A stretch of 9,842 bases of DNA, taken from assembly GCA_031360885.1 (NCBI GenBank), contig JANMCC010000341.1, forward strand, positions 1-9,842. The letters run 5' to 3'. Source of the stretch: Schlegelella_A sp031360885 (lineage in GTDB: Bacteria; Pseudomonadota; Gammaproteobacteria; Burkholderiales; Burkholderiaceae_C). The translations under genes were made by a program, and so were the position numbers. Positions within the stretch are counted from its first letter, which is position 1. Each line of letters begins with the position of its first letter. Shown one piece after another: positions 1 through 7,154 of the stretch. The notes beneath the pieces are model-generated. The model saw nothing but the letters and a program-made list of their open reading frames with translations, was not told where the DNA came from and ran no database searches.

Positions 1-88
1 ATGGGCCCTGTCCGGCGGGCGGGCGAGGGCGCCATCTGATCGAACCCCTGCGGGGCGGGCCGAAACGGGGCGATCCGGTCGTTGCACG
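1..88. other. No gene recognised at the left edge
   Basis: No coding frame here has protein-like content. An ATG at position 1 opens only a 12-codon frame. The stretch is G/C-rich, with short self-complementary runs such as CCCC-tgc-GGGG around 46-56. It lies downstream of the minus-strand operon and may be plain intergenic DNA or the edge of a gene outside the window. Confidence 0.5.
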
Positions 89-120
89 GGCCGGGAGATA
101 ACGACCGGTATCTCCCAGCC
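89..120 (-). terminator. Hairpin downstream of the MFS gene, possible transcript end
   Basis: An exact 8-bp inverted repeat (GGGAGATA at 93-100, TATCTCCC at 109-116) has an 8-nt loop. After one mismatch (92/117) it continues for three more pairs (89-91 with 118-120). It starts 65 bases past the MFS stop codon in the direction of transcription. The minus strand has no U-rich run after the stem, so it is not a textbook Rho-independent terminator. It may stabilise the mRNA 3' end or act together with Rho. Confidence 0.35.
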
Positions 121-184
121 TGCGCGCCTACGGCTCATCCCCGTTGCGGCCCGTCTATATGGCAGATATCGGCGGGACAGCACA

Positions 185-1405
185 CTAGCTGGCCGGATGC
201 CTGGCCGTGCGCGGCACCCAGTACCAGAGCACGGCGCCGGCGGCGAACGCGATCAGGCCGGTGCAGAAGATGCCCGCGGCGAGGGAGAACAGCGCCGTCG
301 CTGCGGAGAGCAGGGCAGGCCCGCCGGTCGATCCCAGGTCGGCCATCAGGCGCCATACGCCCAGGAAATGGGCGCGGCCCACGGCGGGCGAATAGTCGGC
401 GCCCAGCGTCATGATCATTCCCGAGCCGATGCCGTTGCCGAAGCCGATCATCAGCGCCGCGAGCAGGAGCGTGCCGGGGCCGTGCGTGAGCGGCATCGCC
501 AGCAGCGCCACACCCATGCACAGCATCGACGGCACCGCGACCCAGGTGCGGCCCTTGCGGTCCATGAGCTTGCCGGCCGGATAGAACACGAGCATGTCGA
601 TGCCGCCGGCGAGGCCGTAGATCAGCGAGGTGGTGGCGGCGTCGAGGCCGATGTGATCGGCCCAGAGCGGCACCACCGCCTGGCGCGAGGCGCGCACCGC
701 GCTGACGAGCAAGGCGCCGATGCCGACGGTGAGGAAGATCTTCGCGTGGCTGCTGGAAATCGTGCGGATCGTCGGCGGGCGCGGCGCGGCCGCGTCGGCC
801 TCCGAAGCCGTGGCCAGGGCGACGGCGCGCTTCTCGCCGGGCAGCGCGGGCATGCTCACCGCCAGCAGCGCCGAGAGCACCAGGGCGACGACGCCGACCG
901 CGTAGGCCCCGGCCAGGCCGGCGAAGGGGATCACCGCCGCGCCGAGGAACGGGCCGATGAACAGGCCGATGCGCATCACCCCGCCGAGCGTGGAGAGCGC
1001 GCGCGCCCGGTAGTGGAACGGCACCGCCTCGGTGAGGTAGCTCTGCCGCGCCAGGCCGAACACGGCGGCGGCCATGCCGATCATGAACACGCCGATGGCG
1101 AAGGCGGCGAGGTGCGGCACGAAGCCGCAGATCGCCATCGCCAGCGCGCACCAGACGCTGGCGCCGACGATCGCCCAGCGCTCGCCGTAGCGGGTGGTGA
1201 GGACCGACGCAGGCAGGTTCGAGACCAGCGAGCCGATGCCGATCAGGGTGACGACGAGCGCGGCCAGCGCGGCCGAGCCGCCGAGGTTGCGCACGCTGAG
1301 GGCCACGACCGGCAGGATCGCGCCCTCGCCGATGCCGAACAGCAGCGACGGCCCGAACGCCGGCACCGCGATCGAGCGCAGCGAGAACGGCGGCGGCTCG
1401 CTCAC
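185..1405 (-). CDS. MFS transporter, substrate unknown
   Basis: A 406-residue inner-membrane protein of the usual length for a 12-helix major facilitator. Hydrophobic segments alternate with short charged loops. Two copies of the MFS loop 2-3/8-9 signature are visible: ASVLTTRYGERW at about 66-77 and AGKLMDRKGRTW at about 277-288. A hydrophilic Ala/Pro-rich stretch at about 187-220 fits the central cytoplasmic loop between the two six-helix halves. I chose the GTG at 1405-1403 because the protein-like sequence begins there and because it overlaps the TGA stop of the FAD gene (shared bases 1403-1404). No good Shine-Dalgarno sequence is visible, so translation probably depends on coupling. As the last gene of the cluster it may import a substrate or export a product of the FAD enzyme. 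The general family is clear, but the sequence gives no substrate. Confidence 0.85.
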   Translation of the reverse strand: MSEPPPFSLRSIAVPAFGPSLLFGIGEGAILPVVALSVRNLGGSAALAALVVTLIGIGSLVSNLPASVLTTRYGERWAIVGASVWCALAMAICGFVPHLAAFAIGVFMIGMAAAVFGLARQSYLTEAVPFHYRARALSTLGGVMRIGLFIGPFLGAAVIPFAGLAGAYAVGVVALVLSALLAVSMPALPGEKRAVALATASEADAAAPRPPTIRTISSSHAKIFLTVGIGALLVSAVRASRQAVVPLWADHIGLDAATTSLIYGLAGGIDMLVFYPAGKLMDRKGRTWVAVPSMLCMGVALLAMPLTHGPGTLLLAALMIGFGNGIGSGMIMTLGADYSPAVGRAHFLGVWRLMADLGSTGGPALLSAATALFSLAAGIFCTGLIAFAAGAVLWYWVPRTARHPAS

Positions 1406-3882
1406 ACAGCACGCTGCGCGCGGGCCGCGTCGTCCCAGGCGGACGCGGCGACGCGCTCGCCCCAGACGTCGACCTCGACCCGGGTTCCTTCGTGCCGGGC
1501 CGTCGCCGCGGCGCCGCGCAGGTAGCCGAGGGCGACGCAGGCGCCGAGCTTCGGGCTCCAGCCGGCGGAGGTGATCTCGCCGGCCGGCTCGCCCCGGAGC
1601 AGCAGCGCTTCGCCGCCCCAGGCCCAGGCGTCGGCCGAATCCAGGACCAGCGAGACCAGGCGCTTGGCCGGCGCCTGCTCGCGGCGGGCGTGCAGCGCGG
1701 CCCTGCCGATGAAGTCGGTGGCCTTGTCGAGCTTCACCGCGAACAAGGTGCCGGCCTCGAACGGTGTCTCGTCGGGCCCGAGCTCGGCTCCCCAGGCGCG
1801 TCGGCCCGCCTCGATCCTCAGGGCGTCGAGGGCGTAGTAGCCGGCGTCGCGCAGGCCCAGGTCGGAGCCGGCCGCGTGCAGCGCCAGCCAGACATGGCGT
1901 GCCATCTCGATCGGCACGTAGAGCTCGAAGCCCGGCCCGCCGACGTAGCTCATGCGCGCCGCGCGCACGCGCGCGAAGCCGACGTCGATCTCCGCCGTCG
2001 AAGAGAACTTCAGCCGTTCGGGGGCGAGGCGGGCGGCGGTGTCGGGCGCGCCGACGCGGCAGAGCAGCTCCTTCGCGTTCGGTCCCATCACCGAGAGCAC
2101 CGCCGTCAGCGCGCTGACGTCGCTGAGCGCTGCCGATTCGTCGGCCCGAGTGTGCCGGGCGATCCAGTCGGCGTCGCGCGTCGGCTGCGCCGAGCCGGTG
2201 ACGAGAAGAAAGCTCTCGGCGCCGAGGCGGGTGATCGTCAGGTCGCTCTCGAAGCCGCCGCGCTCGTTGAGCATCGCGGTGTAGACCATGCGCCCCGGCG
2301 CGACGTCGACGGCGTTGGCGCAGATCCGCTCGAGCACGGCGAGGGCATCGCGGCCTTGCAGCAGCAGCTTGCCGAACGAGGTCTGGTCGTAGAGCGCCAC
2401 GGCCTCGCGCGTCGCCACCTGCTCGGCGATCACGTCGCCCAGCCAGTGCGGCCGGTCGAGGGTGTGCGGATGGACGAGCCGCGTGCTCGGCCCCTTGCCG
2501 GCGTTGCCGGGAATGAAGTAGTTGGCGCGCTCCCAGCCGTTCTTCGCGCCGAACACCGCGCCTTCGGCGGCGAGCAGGTCGTAGAGCGGCGAGGTGCGCA
2601 GCGGTCGCGCCGTCTCCAGCTCCTGGCGCGGCCAGCGCATCGCGTAGTGCAGGCCGAGGGTCTCCCCGGTGCGCTCGGACAGCAGCTTGCGGTTGGCCAT
2701 GAACCCGCCGAAGCGGCGGATGTCCACGTCGGAGAGGTCGCTCTGCGGGCTGCCGGCGACGATCCACTCGGCGAGCAGCCGCCCGGCGCCGCCGGAGTTG
2801 GCGATGCCCGCGGAATTGAAGCCGGCGGCGACGTAGTAGCGGCCGAGCTCGGGCGCCTCGCCGAGGATGAAGTTGCCGTCGGGGGTGAAGCTCTCCGGCC
2901 CGTTGAGCAGCATCTTCACCTTCGCCGTCTCGAGGCAGGGCGTGCGATGCATCGCCGCGGTCATGAGCGGCTCGAACTGGTCCCAGTCCTCGCCCAGCAG
3001 CTCGAAGCGGAAGGTCGAGGGAATCGGGTCCACGGTCCACGGCTTGGCCACGGGCTCGAAGCCGCCCATGACCAGGCCGCCGACCTCTTCCTTGTAGTAG
3101 ATGAAGCCGTCGGGATCGCGCATCACCGGCAGCATCGGATGCACGCCTTCGATCCGGTCGGTGACGATGTAGAAGTGCTCGGCCGACCAGAGCGGCACGC
3201 TCACCCCGGCGAGCGCGCCGAACTGGCGTGCCCACTGGCCGGCGCAGTTGACGATGACCTCGCAGGCGATGTCTTGCTCCTCGCCCTCGTGGCGAACACG
3301 CACGCCGGCCGCGGTGCGGCGCGCGAAGCTCGTCTCGGCGGCGACGCCGATCACCTCGACGCCTTCGACGATCTTCACGCCGCGCTGGCGCGCGCCCCTG
3401 GCGAGAGACATGCAGAGGTCGGCGGGATTGGCCTTGCCGTCGCCGGGAATCCAGATCGCGCCGGCCAGGTCGTCGGTGCGCATGACCGGGAACAGCTCGC
3501 CGGCGCGGGCCGGGCTGATCTCCTCGCACTCGACGCCGAAGCTCTGCGCCAGGGCGAGCTGGCGGCGCAGCACCTTCATCCGCTCGGGCGTGACGGCGAC
3601 GTTGACGCTGCCGCACTGCTTCCAGCCGGTGGCCAGGCCGGTCTCGGCCTCGAGCGAGGCGTAGAGCTCGATCCCGTACTTGCTCATCCGCGTCATGTTG
3701 CGGTTGGGCCGCATCTGGCCGACGAGCCCGGCCGCGTGCCAGGTGGTGCCGCAGGTGAGGGCGCCCTGCTCGAGCAGGAGGACGTCGGTCGCGCCGAGCT
3801 TGGCCAGGTGGTAGGCGGTGGAGCAGCCGACGATGCCGCCACCGACGATGACGATGCGGGCTTGCGACGGAAGGGCGGGCAT
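1402..3882 (-). CDS. FAD-dependent oxidoreductase with C-terminal GcvT domain (dimethylglycine/sarcosine dehydrogenase type)
   Basis: The 826-residue two-domain protein is close in length and layout to dimethylglycine and sarcosine dehydrogenases, which oxidise an N-methyl group and pass the C1 unit to tetrahydrofolate. Residues about 9-365 form a DAO-type FAD domain with the dinucleotide motif GGGIVG (14-19). The TTWHAAG motif has His49 where these enzymes attach FAD covalently. A short linker domain follows (about 366-435), then a GcvT-like folate domain (about 435-715) and a GcvT C-terminal barrel (about 735-815). In the folate domain Asp547 (ESDL), Tyr646 and Glu653 (YVGGPGFE) and Arg689 fall where T-protein and dimethylglycine oxidase have their folate-site residues. 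The ATG at 3882 lacks a clear ribosome site. The gene lies 100 nt downstream of the permease gene and overlaps the MFS gene. The true substrate is unknown; an N-methyl glycine derived from a methylated phosphonate is an inference from context. Confidence 0.88.
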   Translation of the reverse strand: MPALPSQARIVIVGGGIVGCSTAYHLAKLGATDVLLLEQGALTCGTTWHAAGLVGQMRPNRNMTRMSKYGIELYASLEAETGLATGWKQCGSVNVAVTPERMKVLRRQLALAQSFGVECEEISPARAGELFPVMRTDDLAGAIWIPGDGKANPADLCMSLARGARQRGVKIVEGVEVIGVAAETSFARRTAAGVRVRHEGEEQDIACEVIVNCAGQWARQFGALAGVSVPLWSAEHFYIVTDRIEGVHPMLPVMRDPDGFIYYKEEVGGLVMGGFEPVAKPWTVDPIPSTFRFELLGEDWDQFEPLMTAAMHRTPCLETAKVKMLLNGPESFTPDGNFILGEAPELGRYYVAAGFNSAGIANSGGAGRLLAEWIVAGSPQSDLSDVDIRRFGGFMANRKLLSERTGETLGLHYAMRWPRQELETARPLRTSPLYDLLAAEGAVFGAKNGWERANYFIPGNAGKGPSTRLVHPHTLDRPHWLGDVIAEQVATREAVALYDQTSFGKLLLQGRDALAVLERICANAVDVAPGRMVYTAMLNERGGFESDLTITRLGAESFLLVTGSAQPTRDADWIARHTRADESAALSDVSALTAVLSVMGPNAKELLCRVGAPDTAARLAPERLKFSSTAEIDVGFARVRAARMSYVGGPGFELYVPIEMARHVWLALHAAGSDLGLRDAGYYALDALRIEAGRRAWGAELGPDETPFEAGTLFAVKLDKATDFIGRAALHARREQAPAKRLVSLVLDSADAWAWGGEALLLRGEPAGEITSAGWSPKLGACVALGYLRGAAATARHEGTRVEVDVWGERVAASAWDDAARAQRAV

Positions 3883-3926
3883 GGCGGAGGAGCTTAACGC
3901 GGGGGCGTTGTTCGCTGTGCTCGTTG

Positions 3927-3967
3927 GCCGAGCGAGAGCCGGATCGAGCCGGCGCGCACCGCTCGGC
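3927..3967 (-). repeat. Nested hairpin in the permease/FAD-gene gap
   Basis: The only sizeable gap inside the minus-strand cluster (3883-3982) contains an exact 8-bp inverted repeat (GCCGAGCG at 3927-3934, CGCTCGGC at 3960-3967). It encloses an exact 5-bp one (GCCGG at 3938-3942, CCGGC at 3949-3953). A smaller stem (AACGC at 3896-3900, GCGTT at 3905-3909) lies nearer the FAD gene start. No U-run follows on the minus strand. It could act as a weak terminator, an mRNA processing or stability element, or a break between two transcription units. No convincing promoter for the FAD gene is visible in the gap. Confidence 0.4.
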
Positions 3968-3982
3968 GACGCGTGCCGCAGC

Positions 3983-4837
3983 TCAGGCCAGGCGCAGCGC
4001 CATCACGCCGGCGACCACGGCGCCGGTGCCGAGCAAACGCTGGAAGCGGAAGCGCTCCTTCAGCAACAGCACGCCGATCAGCGTGGCGAACAGCACCGAG
4101 GTCTCGCGCAAGGCCGCGACCGAGGCGAGCGGTGCCTTCGTCATCGCCCACAGCGCGATCGCGTAGGCGCCGAGCGAGGCGCAGGAGCCGACGAGGGCGA
4201 CCGGCCAGCGCTGCTTCATGAAGGCGACCGAGGCGGCGAACGCCTTGCGCCGCTGCCACATGACGATCGTGAAGTACGGCAGGCCGTCGAGCATGAACAG
4301 CAGCGCGACGTACTGCAGCGCGTTGCCCGAGCTGCGCACGCCCAGGCCGTCGACGATGGTGTAGGCGGCGATGATGGCGGCGTTGGCGAGCGCGTAGCCG
4401 AGGGCATGGCGGCGCGAGCCGCTCTCGACATTGGCGCGCGTCAGGCCGATCAGCAGCACGCCGCCGCTGATGCCGGCCACGCCCACCCAGGCGGCGAGCG
4501 GCAGGTGCTCGCCGACCAGCTGGCCGCTCAGCATCGCCACCAGCAGCGGCGCGGTGCCGCGCATGATCGGGTAGGCGAAGCCGAGTTCGCCGTGGCGGTA
4601 GGCGCCGACCAGGGTGATGTAGTAGCCGATGTGGATCACCATCGACGCGGCCAGCCAGGGCCAGGCCTGGCGGCCGGGCAGGCCGAAGAGGGCGACCAGG
4701 ATCACGCCGACGCCGCAGCCGAGGATGTGGATCAGGGCGGTGTCGAGCGCCTTGTCCTGCCCCGCCTTGATCAGCGCGTTCCACGAGGCGTGGAGCAGCG
4801 CCGCGAACAGCACCGCGCCGACGATCGGCCAGGTCAC
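3983..4837 (-). CDS. EamA/DMT-family permease (phosphonate-cluster type)
   Basis: The 284-residue inner-membrane protein has the length and internal duplication of EamA/DMT transporters. One repeat spans about 1-133 and the second about 146-284, together about ten hydrophobic segments. The second repeat carries ALRETSVLFATLIGVLLL near 242-259, followed by KERF, which is typical of the last EamA helices. An EamA-like protein of this size is known as a recurrent member of bacterial phosphonate-utilisation clusters, where its substrate is undefined. The chosen start is GTG at 4837-4835. It overlaps the TGA of the HD oxygenase gene (4836-4834), giving a GTGA junction that suggests translational coupling. 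An upstream in-frame extension would only be a shadow of the HD gene. It may move a phosphonate, an amine product or an intermediate. Family assignment is firm and substrate is open. Confidence 0.85.
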   Translation of the reverse strand: MTWPIVGAVLFAALLHASWNALIKAGQDKALDTALIHILGCGVGVILVALFGLPGRQAWPWLAASMVIHIGYYITLVGAYRHGELGFAYPIMRGTAPLLVAMLSGQLVGEHLPLAAWVGVAGISGGVLLIGLTRANVESGSRRHALGYALANAAIIAAYTIVDGLGVRSSGNALQYVALLFMLDGLPYFTIVMWQRRKAFAASVAFMKQRWPVALVGSCASLGAYAIALWAMTKAPLASVAALRETSVLFATLIGVLLLKERFRFQRLLGTGAVVAGVMALRLA

Positions 4838-5469
4838 GCCCCGGTGCGGGCGGCGCAGCGCGCCACGCGGCTCATGAAGTGGGCGAGCGAGGGCGTCTGC
4901 CAGTCGGCCTGCTTGGCCAGGTCGTCCCACTGGCGCAGCATCACCGCGTCGCGCGCGCCGGCCTGGAGCAGGAAGGTGGCCGCCTCGGCCGGCTCGAACA
5001 CGCCGCCCTGCAGCTCGAGGCTGCGCTTCGAGTCGTCGGAAAGCTTCGCCCAGTAGCCGTCGCTGGCCCGGCACAGGTAGCGCTTGGCGTCGACGTGCAG
5101 CTTGATCGCGTCGAGCACGCCATCCGGGAACAGGCCGCGCAGGAACGGCAGCGCGAAGTACTGGTGGGTGTCGTCGATGCCGCGCAGGGTCGGCGTCTCG
5201 CCCTGCTCGACCGGGGCGCGCCGGGCCGCCCCAAGTGCGTCGGCGCCCCCTCGGGGGGCAGCGACCGAAGGGAGCGTGGGGGCTGCAAAGTACAGGAGGT
5301 GGCCGAGGTCGTGCAGCAGGCAGGCGGTGACCAGCTCGTCGCCGGCGTCGCTCTGCTCGGCGAGGTAGGCGGTCTGCAGCGCGTGTTCGAGCTGGGTGAC
5401 CGGCTCGCCGCTGTACCGGGCGTTGCCATGGCGGGCGAACAGCAGGCCGATGTCTTCGAGTGTCAGCAT
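4834..5469 (-). CDS. HD-domain mixed-valence diiron oxygenase, PhnZ/TmpB-like, carrying an inserted repeat
   Basis: The 211-residue cytoplasmic HD-domain protein is predicted to use a diiron centre and O2 to split the C-P bond of an alpha-hydroxyphosphonate, releasing Pi and a carboxylate. The visible residues are Tyr19 and Glu22 (YSGE), His29, His53-Asp54 (HDLGH), His102, His125, Lys129 and Asp182. From memory of PhnZ (Tyr24, Glu27, His34, His58-Asp59, His80, His104, Lys108, Asp161) the spacings agree exactly, except between the HD pair and His102. There about 27 extra residues (within 60-88) come from a repeat element. The Tyr-x-x-Glu pair separates these oxygenases from ordinary HD phosphohydrolases. 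The ATG at 5469 has a GGAG about 9 nt upstream and sits 2 nt after the Na/Pi stop. The 3' end overlaps the permease gene. The hydroxylase partner (PhnY or TmpA) is absent from the window. The exact substrate is inferred only from context. Confidence 0.85.
   Translation of the reverse strand: MLTLEDIGLLFARHGNARYSGEPVTQLEHALQTAYLAEQSDAGDELVTACLLHDLGHLLYFAAPTLPSVAAPRGGADALGAARRAPVEQGETPTLRGIDDTHQYFALPFLRGLFPDGVLDAIKLHVDAKRYLCRASDGYWAKLSDDSKRSLELQGGVFEPAEAATFLLQAGARDAVMLRQWDDLAKQADWQTPSLAHFMSRVARCAARTGA
5206..5290. repeat. C/G-rich interspersed repeat inserted in frame in the HD oxygenase gene
   Basis: The visible core is about 5219-5283. At its centre GCCCCC (5245-5250) and GGGGGC (5254-5259) pair around a 3-nt loop. 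The outer parts, GCCGCCCC near 5225-5232 and GAGCGTGGGGGC near 5272-5283, are imperfectly complementary. On the coding strand the core reads CCCCCACGCTCCCTTCGGTC, then GCTGCCCCCCGAGGGGGCGC, and ends near CTTGGGGCGGCCCGG. This closely resembles a dispersed palindromic repeat I recall as common between genes in Comamonadaceae-type genomes. Against the PhnZ spacing the net gain is 27 codons (81 nt) between about codons 60 and 88, with no frame change and no stop. I see no clear target-site duplication, so the exact borders are uncertain. Confidence 0.7.
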
Positions 5470-5471
5470 GG

Positions 5472-7154
5472 TCAGGGCTCCCGTGCGCCTTCGGCGGGGC
5501 CGAGCGCGGCGAACTGCGACTGGCGGATCCGCGTCGCCGTCAGCGCGCCGGCCGATTCGAGGATCGGATAGGCGACGCCGCAGATGTGCGAGTTGATCCG
5601 CTTCAGGTCGCTGATCAGGTCGAGGTGCAGCGAGCTGGTCTCGATGCTCTGCGCCGTGTTGTCGCGCAGCCGCGCGATGTGGTTGGCGGCGTACTCGTGC
5701 TCGAGGTCGCGGAAGTGCGCCTTCTCCTCGAGCAGCCGCTTGGCGTCGCGCACGTGGCCGTCGAGGAACACGCTCATCGCCAGGCGCAGGTTGGAGAGCA
5801 GCCGCTCGTGCAGGTGGATGATCTCGGACATGCCGGCTTCGGAGAAGCTGCGCGACTTCTTCACCAGCTTGTCCTCGATGTCCTGGAGCACGCGCTCGAT
5901 GATGTCGCCGATCTGCTCCATGTTGATCGTGAAGGAGACGATGTCGGTCCAGCGCCGGCTCTCCTCCTTGGACAGGGCCTCGCCCGAGATCTGCGTCAGG
6001 TAGAACTTGATCGCCGAGTACAGCTCGTCGACGGTGTCGTCGAGCTTCCTCAGCTCCTCGGAGAGCTTCAGGTCGTTCTTGCGCAGCACCGGCAGGATGC
6101 CGCGCAGCATGGTCTCGACGATGTCCGCCTGGTGCAGCGCCTCGCGCGCCGCGCACGAGATCGCGAGCGAGGGCATGGTGAGCGCGAGCGGGTCGAGGTG
6201 GCGCGGCCTGAGGCTGCCGGCGCCGGGGCCCGGGTCGTCCAGCCAGCGGTCGACCGTGCGGCCGACCAGGCCGGTGAAGCCGATGAAGAGCGCGGCGAGC
6301 ACGAGGTTGAAGATCAGGTGAAAGCCGACGATCTGCTGGTGCACCGAGGGCAGGAGCTGCTGCAGCAACACGTGCACCTGCGGCAGGATGATGATGAACA
6401 GCAGGGCGCCGAGCAGCTTGAAGATCAAGTTGCCGAGCGGCAGCCGCCGCACCTGCGGCGCCGCGTTGGCGGTGGCGAGCATGGCGAGCACGCCGCTGCC
6501 GATGTTGGCGCCGATCACCAGGCCGAGCGCCACCGTCACCGGCAGCACCGCGGAGGTGGCGAGCGTGGCGATCAGCAGCACCACCGCCAGGCTCGAGTAC
6601 GCGAGCACCGTCAGCACGGCGCCGACCACGACGTCGAGCAGCACCTCGTTCGGCAGGGCGACGATCAGGGCGCGGACTTCCGGCGATTCGGTGAGGGGTC
6701 GGGTCGCACCGACGATGAGCTGCAGCGCCAGCGTGATCAGGCCGAGGCCGATCAACACCCGGCCGACGGCGCCGACGCCGCTGTTCTGGCGCGAGATGAA
6801 GACGACCACGCCGACGAAGATCAGCAGCGGCGAGAGCCAGGTGAGGTCGAGCGAGAACACCACCACCATCACGCTGGTGCCGACGTCGGCGCCGAGCATG
6901 ACGGCGAGCGCGGCGCTGGTCGTGACCAGGTTCTTGCCGACGAAGGAGGCGACGATCAGGCAGGTGGCGGTGCTCGACTGCACCAGGCTGGTGACGCCGA
7001 GCCCGGCGATCAGCGAGCGGAACCGGTTGCCGAAGCTGAGGGCCAGGATGCGGCGCAGGTTCTCCCCGAACACGCGCAACATGCCGGTGCGGACGATGTG
7101 CGTTCCCCAGACGAGGAGCGCGATCGCGGCGAGGAGGTTGAGGAGGTGGATCAA
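5472..7154 (-). CDS. Na/Pi-cotransporter family protein with C-terminal PhoU-like domain
   Basis: The 560-residue protein has two Na/Pi-cotransporter repeats followed by a cytoplasmic PhoU-like helical domain, as in NptA/YjbB-type proteins. Repeat one has the QSSTAT signature at 59-64 and GADVGTS at 88-94. Repeat two has YSSLAV at 186-191 and GANIGSG at 215-221, so the usual Gln of the second signature is Tyr. Residues about 335-540 are helical and charged, ending with HLDLISDLKRINSHI (510-524), typical of PhoU-like tails. The start is taken as TTG at 7154-7152. It restores the first hydrophobic segment and overlaps the phnA stop as TTGA; the next ATG (codon 25) would delete that segment. E. 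coli YjbB has been proposed to export phosphate, so in this catabolic operon the likely job is to dispose of Pi released from phosphonates. Uptake is the alternative. It ends 2 nt before the HD oxygenase start. Confidence 0.85.
   Translation of the reverse strand: MIHLLNLLAAIALLVWGTHIVRTGMLRVFGENLRRILALSFGNRFRSLIAGLGVTSLVQSSTATCLIVASFVGKNLVTTSAALAVMLGADVGTSVMVVVFSLDLTWLSPLLIFVGVVVFISRQNSGVGAVGRVLIGLGLITLALQLIVGATRPLTESPEVRALIVALPNEVLLDVVVGAVLTVLAYSSLAVVLLIATLATSAVLPVTVALGLVIGANIGSGVLAMLATANAAPQVRRLPLGNLIFKLLGALLFIIILPQVHVLLQQLLPSVHQQIVGFHLIFNLVLAALFIGFTGLVGRTVDRWLDDPGPGAGSLRPRHLDPLALTMPSLAISCAAREALHQADIVETMLRGILPVLRKNDLKLSEELRKLDDTVDELYSAIKFYLTQISGEALSKEESRRWTDIVSFTINMEQIGDIIERVLQDIEDKLVKKSRSFSEAGMSEIIHLHERLLSNLRLAMSVFLDGHVRDAKRLLEEKAHFRDLEHEYAANHIARLRDNTAQSIETSSLHLDLISDLKRINSHICGVAYPILESAGALTATRIRQSQFAALGPAEGAREP

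Noticed and set aside
185..3616. One continuous minus-strand frame joining an antisense-like stretch to the MFS transporter, suggesting a fusion protein
   Set aside because: Only the part after the GTG at 1405 looks like protein. The upstream part is an out-of-frame reading of the FAD gene.
1492..3897. Long plus-strand open frame (about 800 codons) opposite the FAD gene
   Set aside because: It is the antisense shadow of a well-supported gene in GC-rich DNA. Its translation is low-complexity Arg/Ala/Gly/His-rich with no domain pattern.
4834..5469. HD protein as a broken gene because of the inserted repeat
   Set aside because: The frame is kept, no stop is introduced, and all metal-binding positions before and after the insertion are present, so a pseudogene call is not supported.
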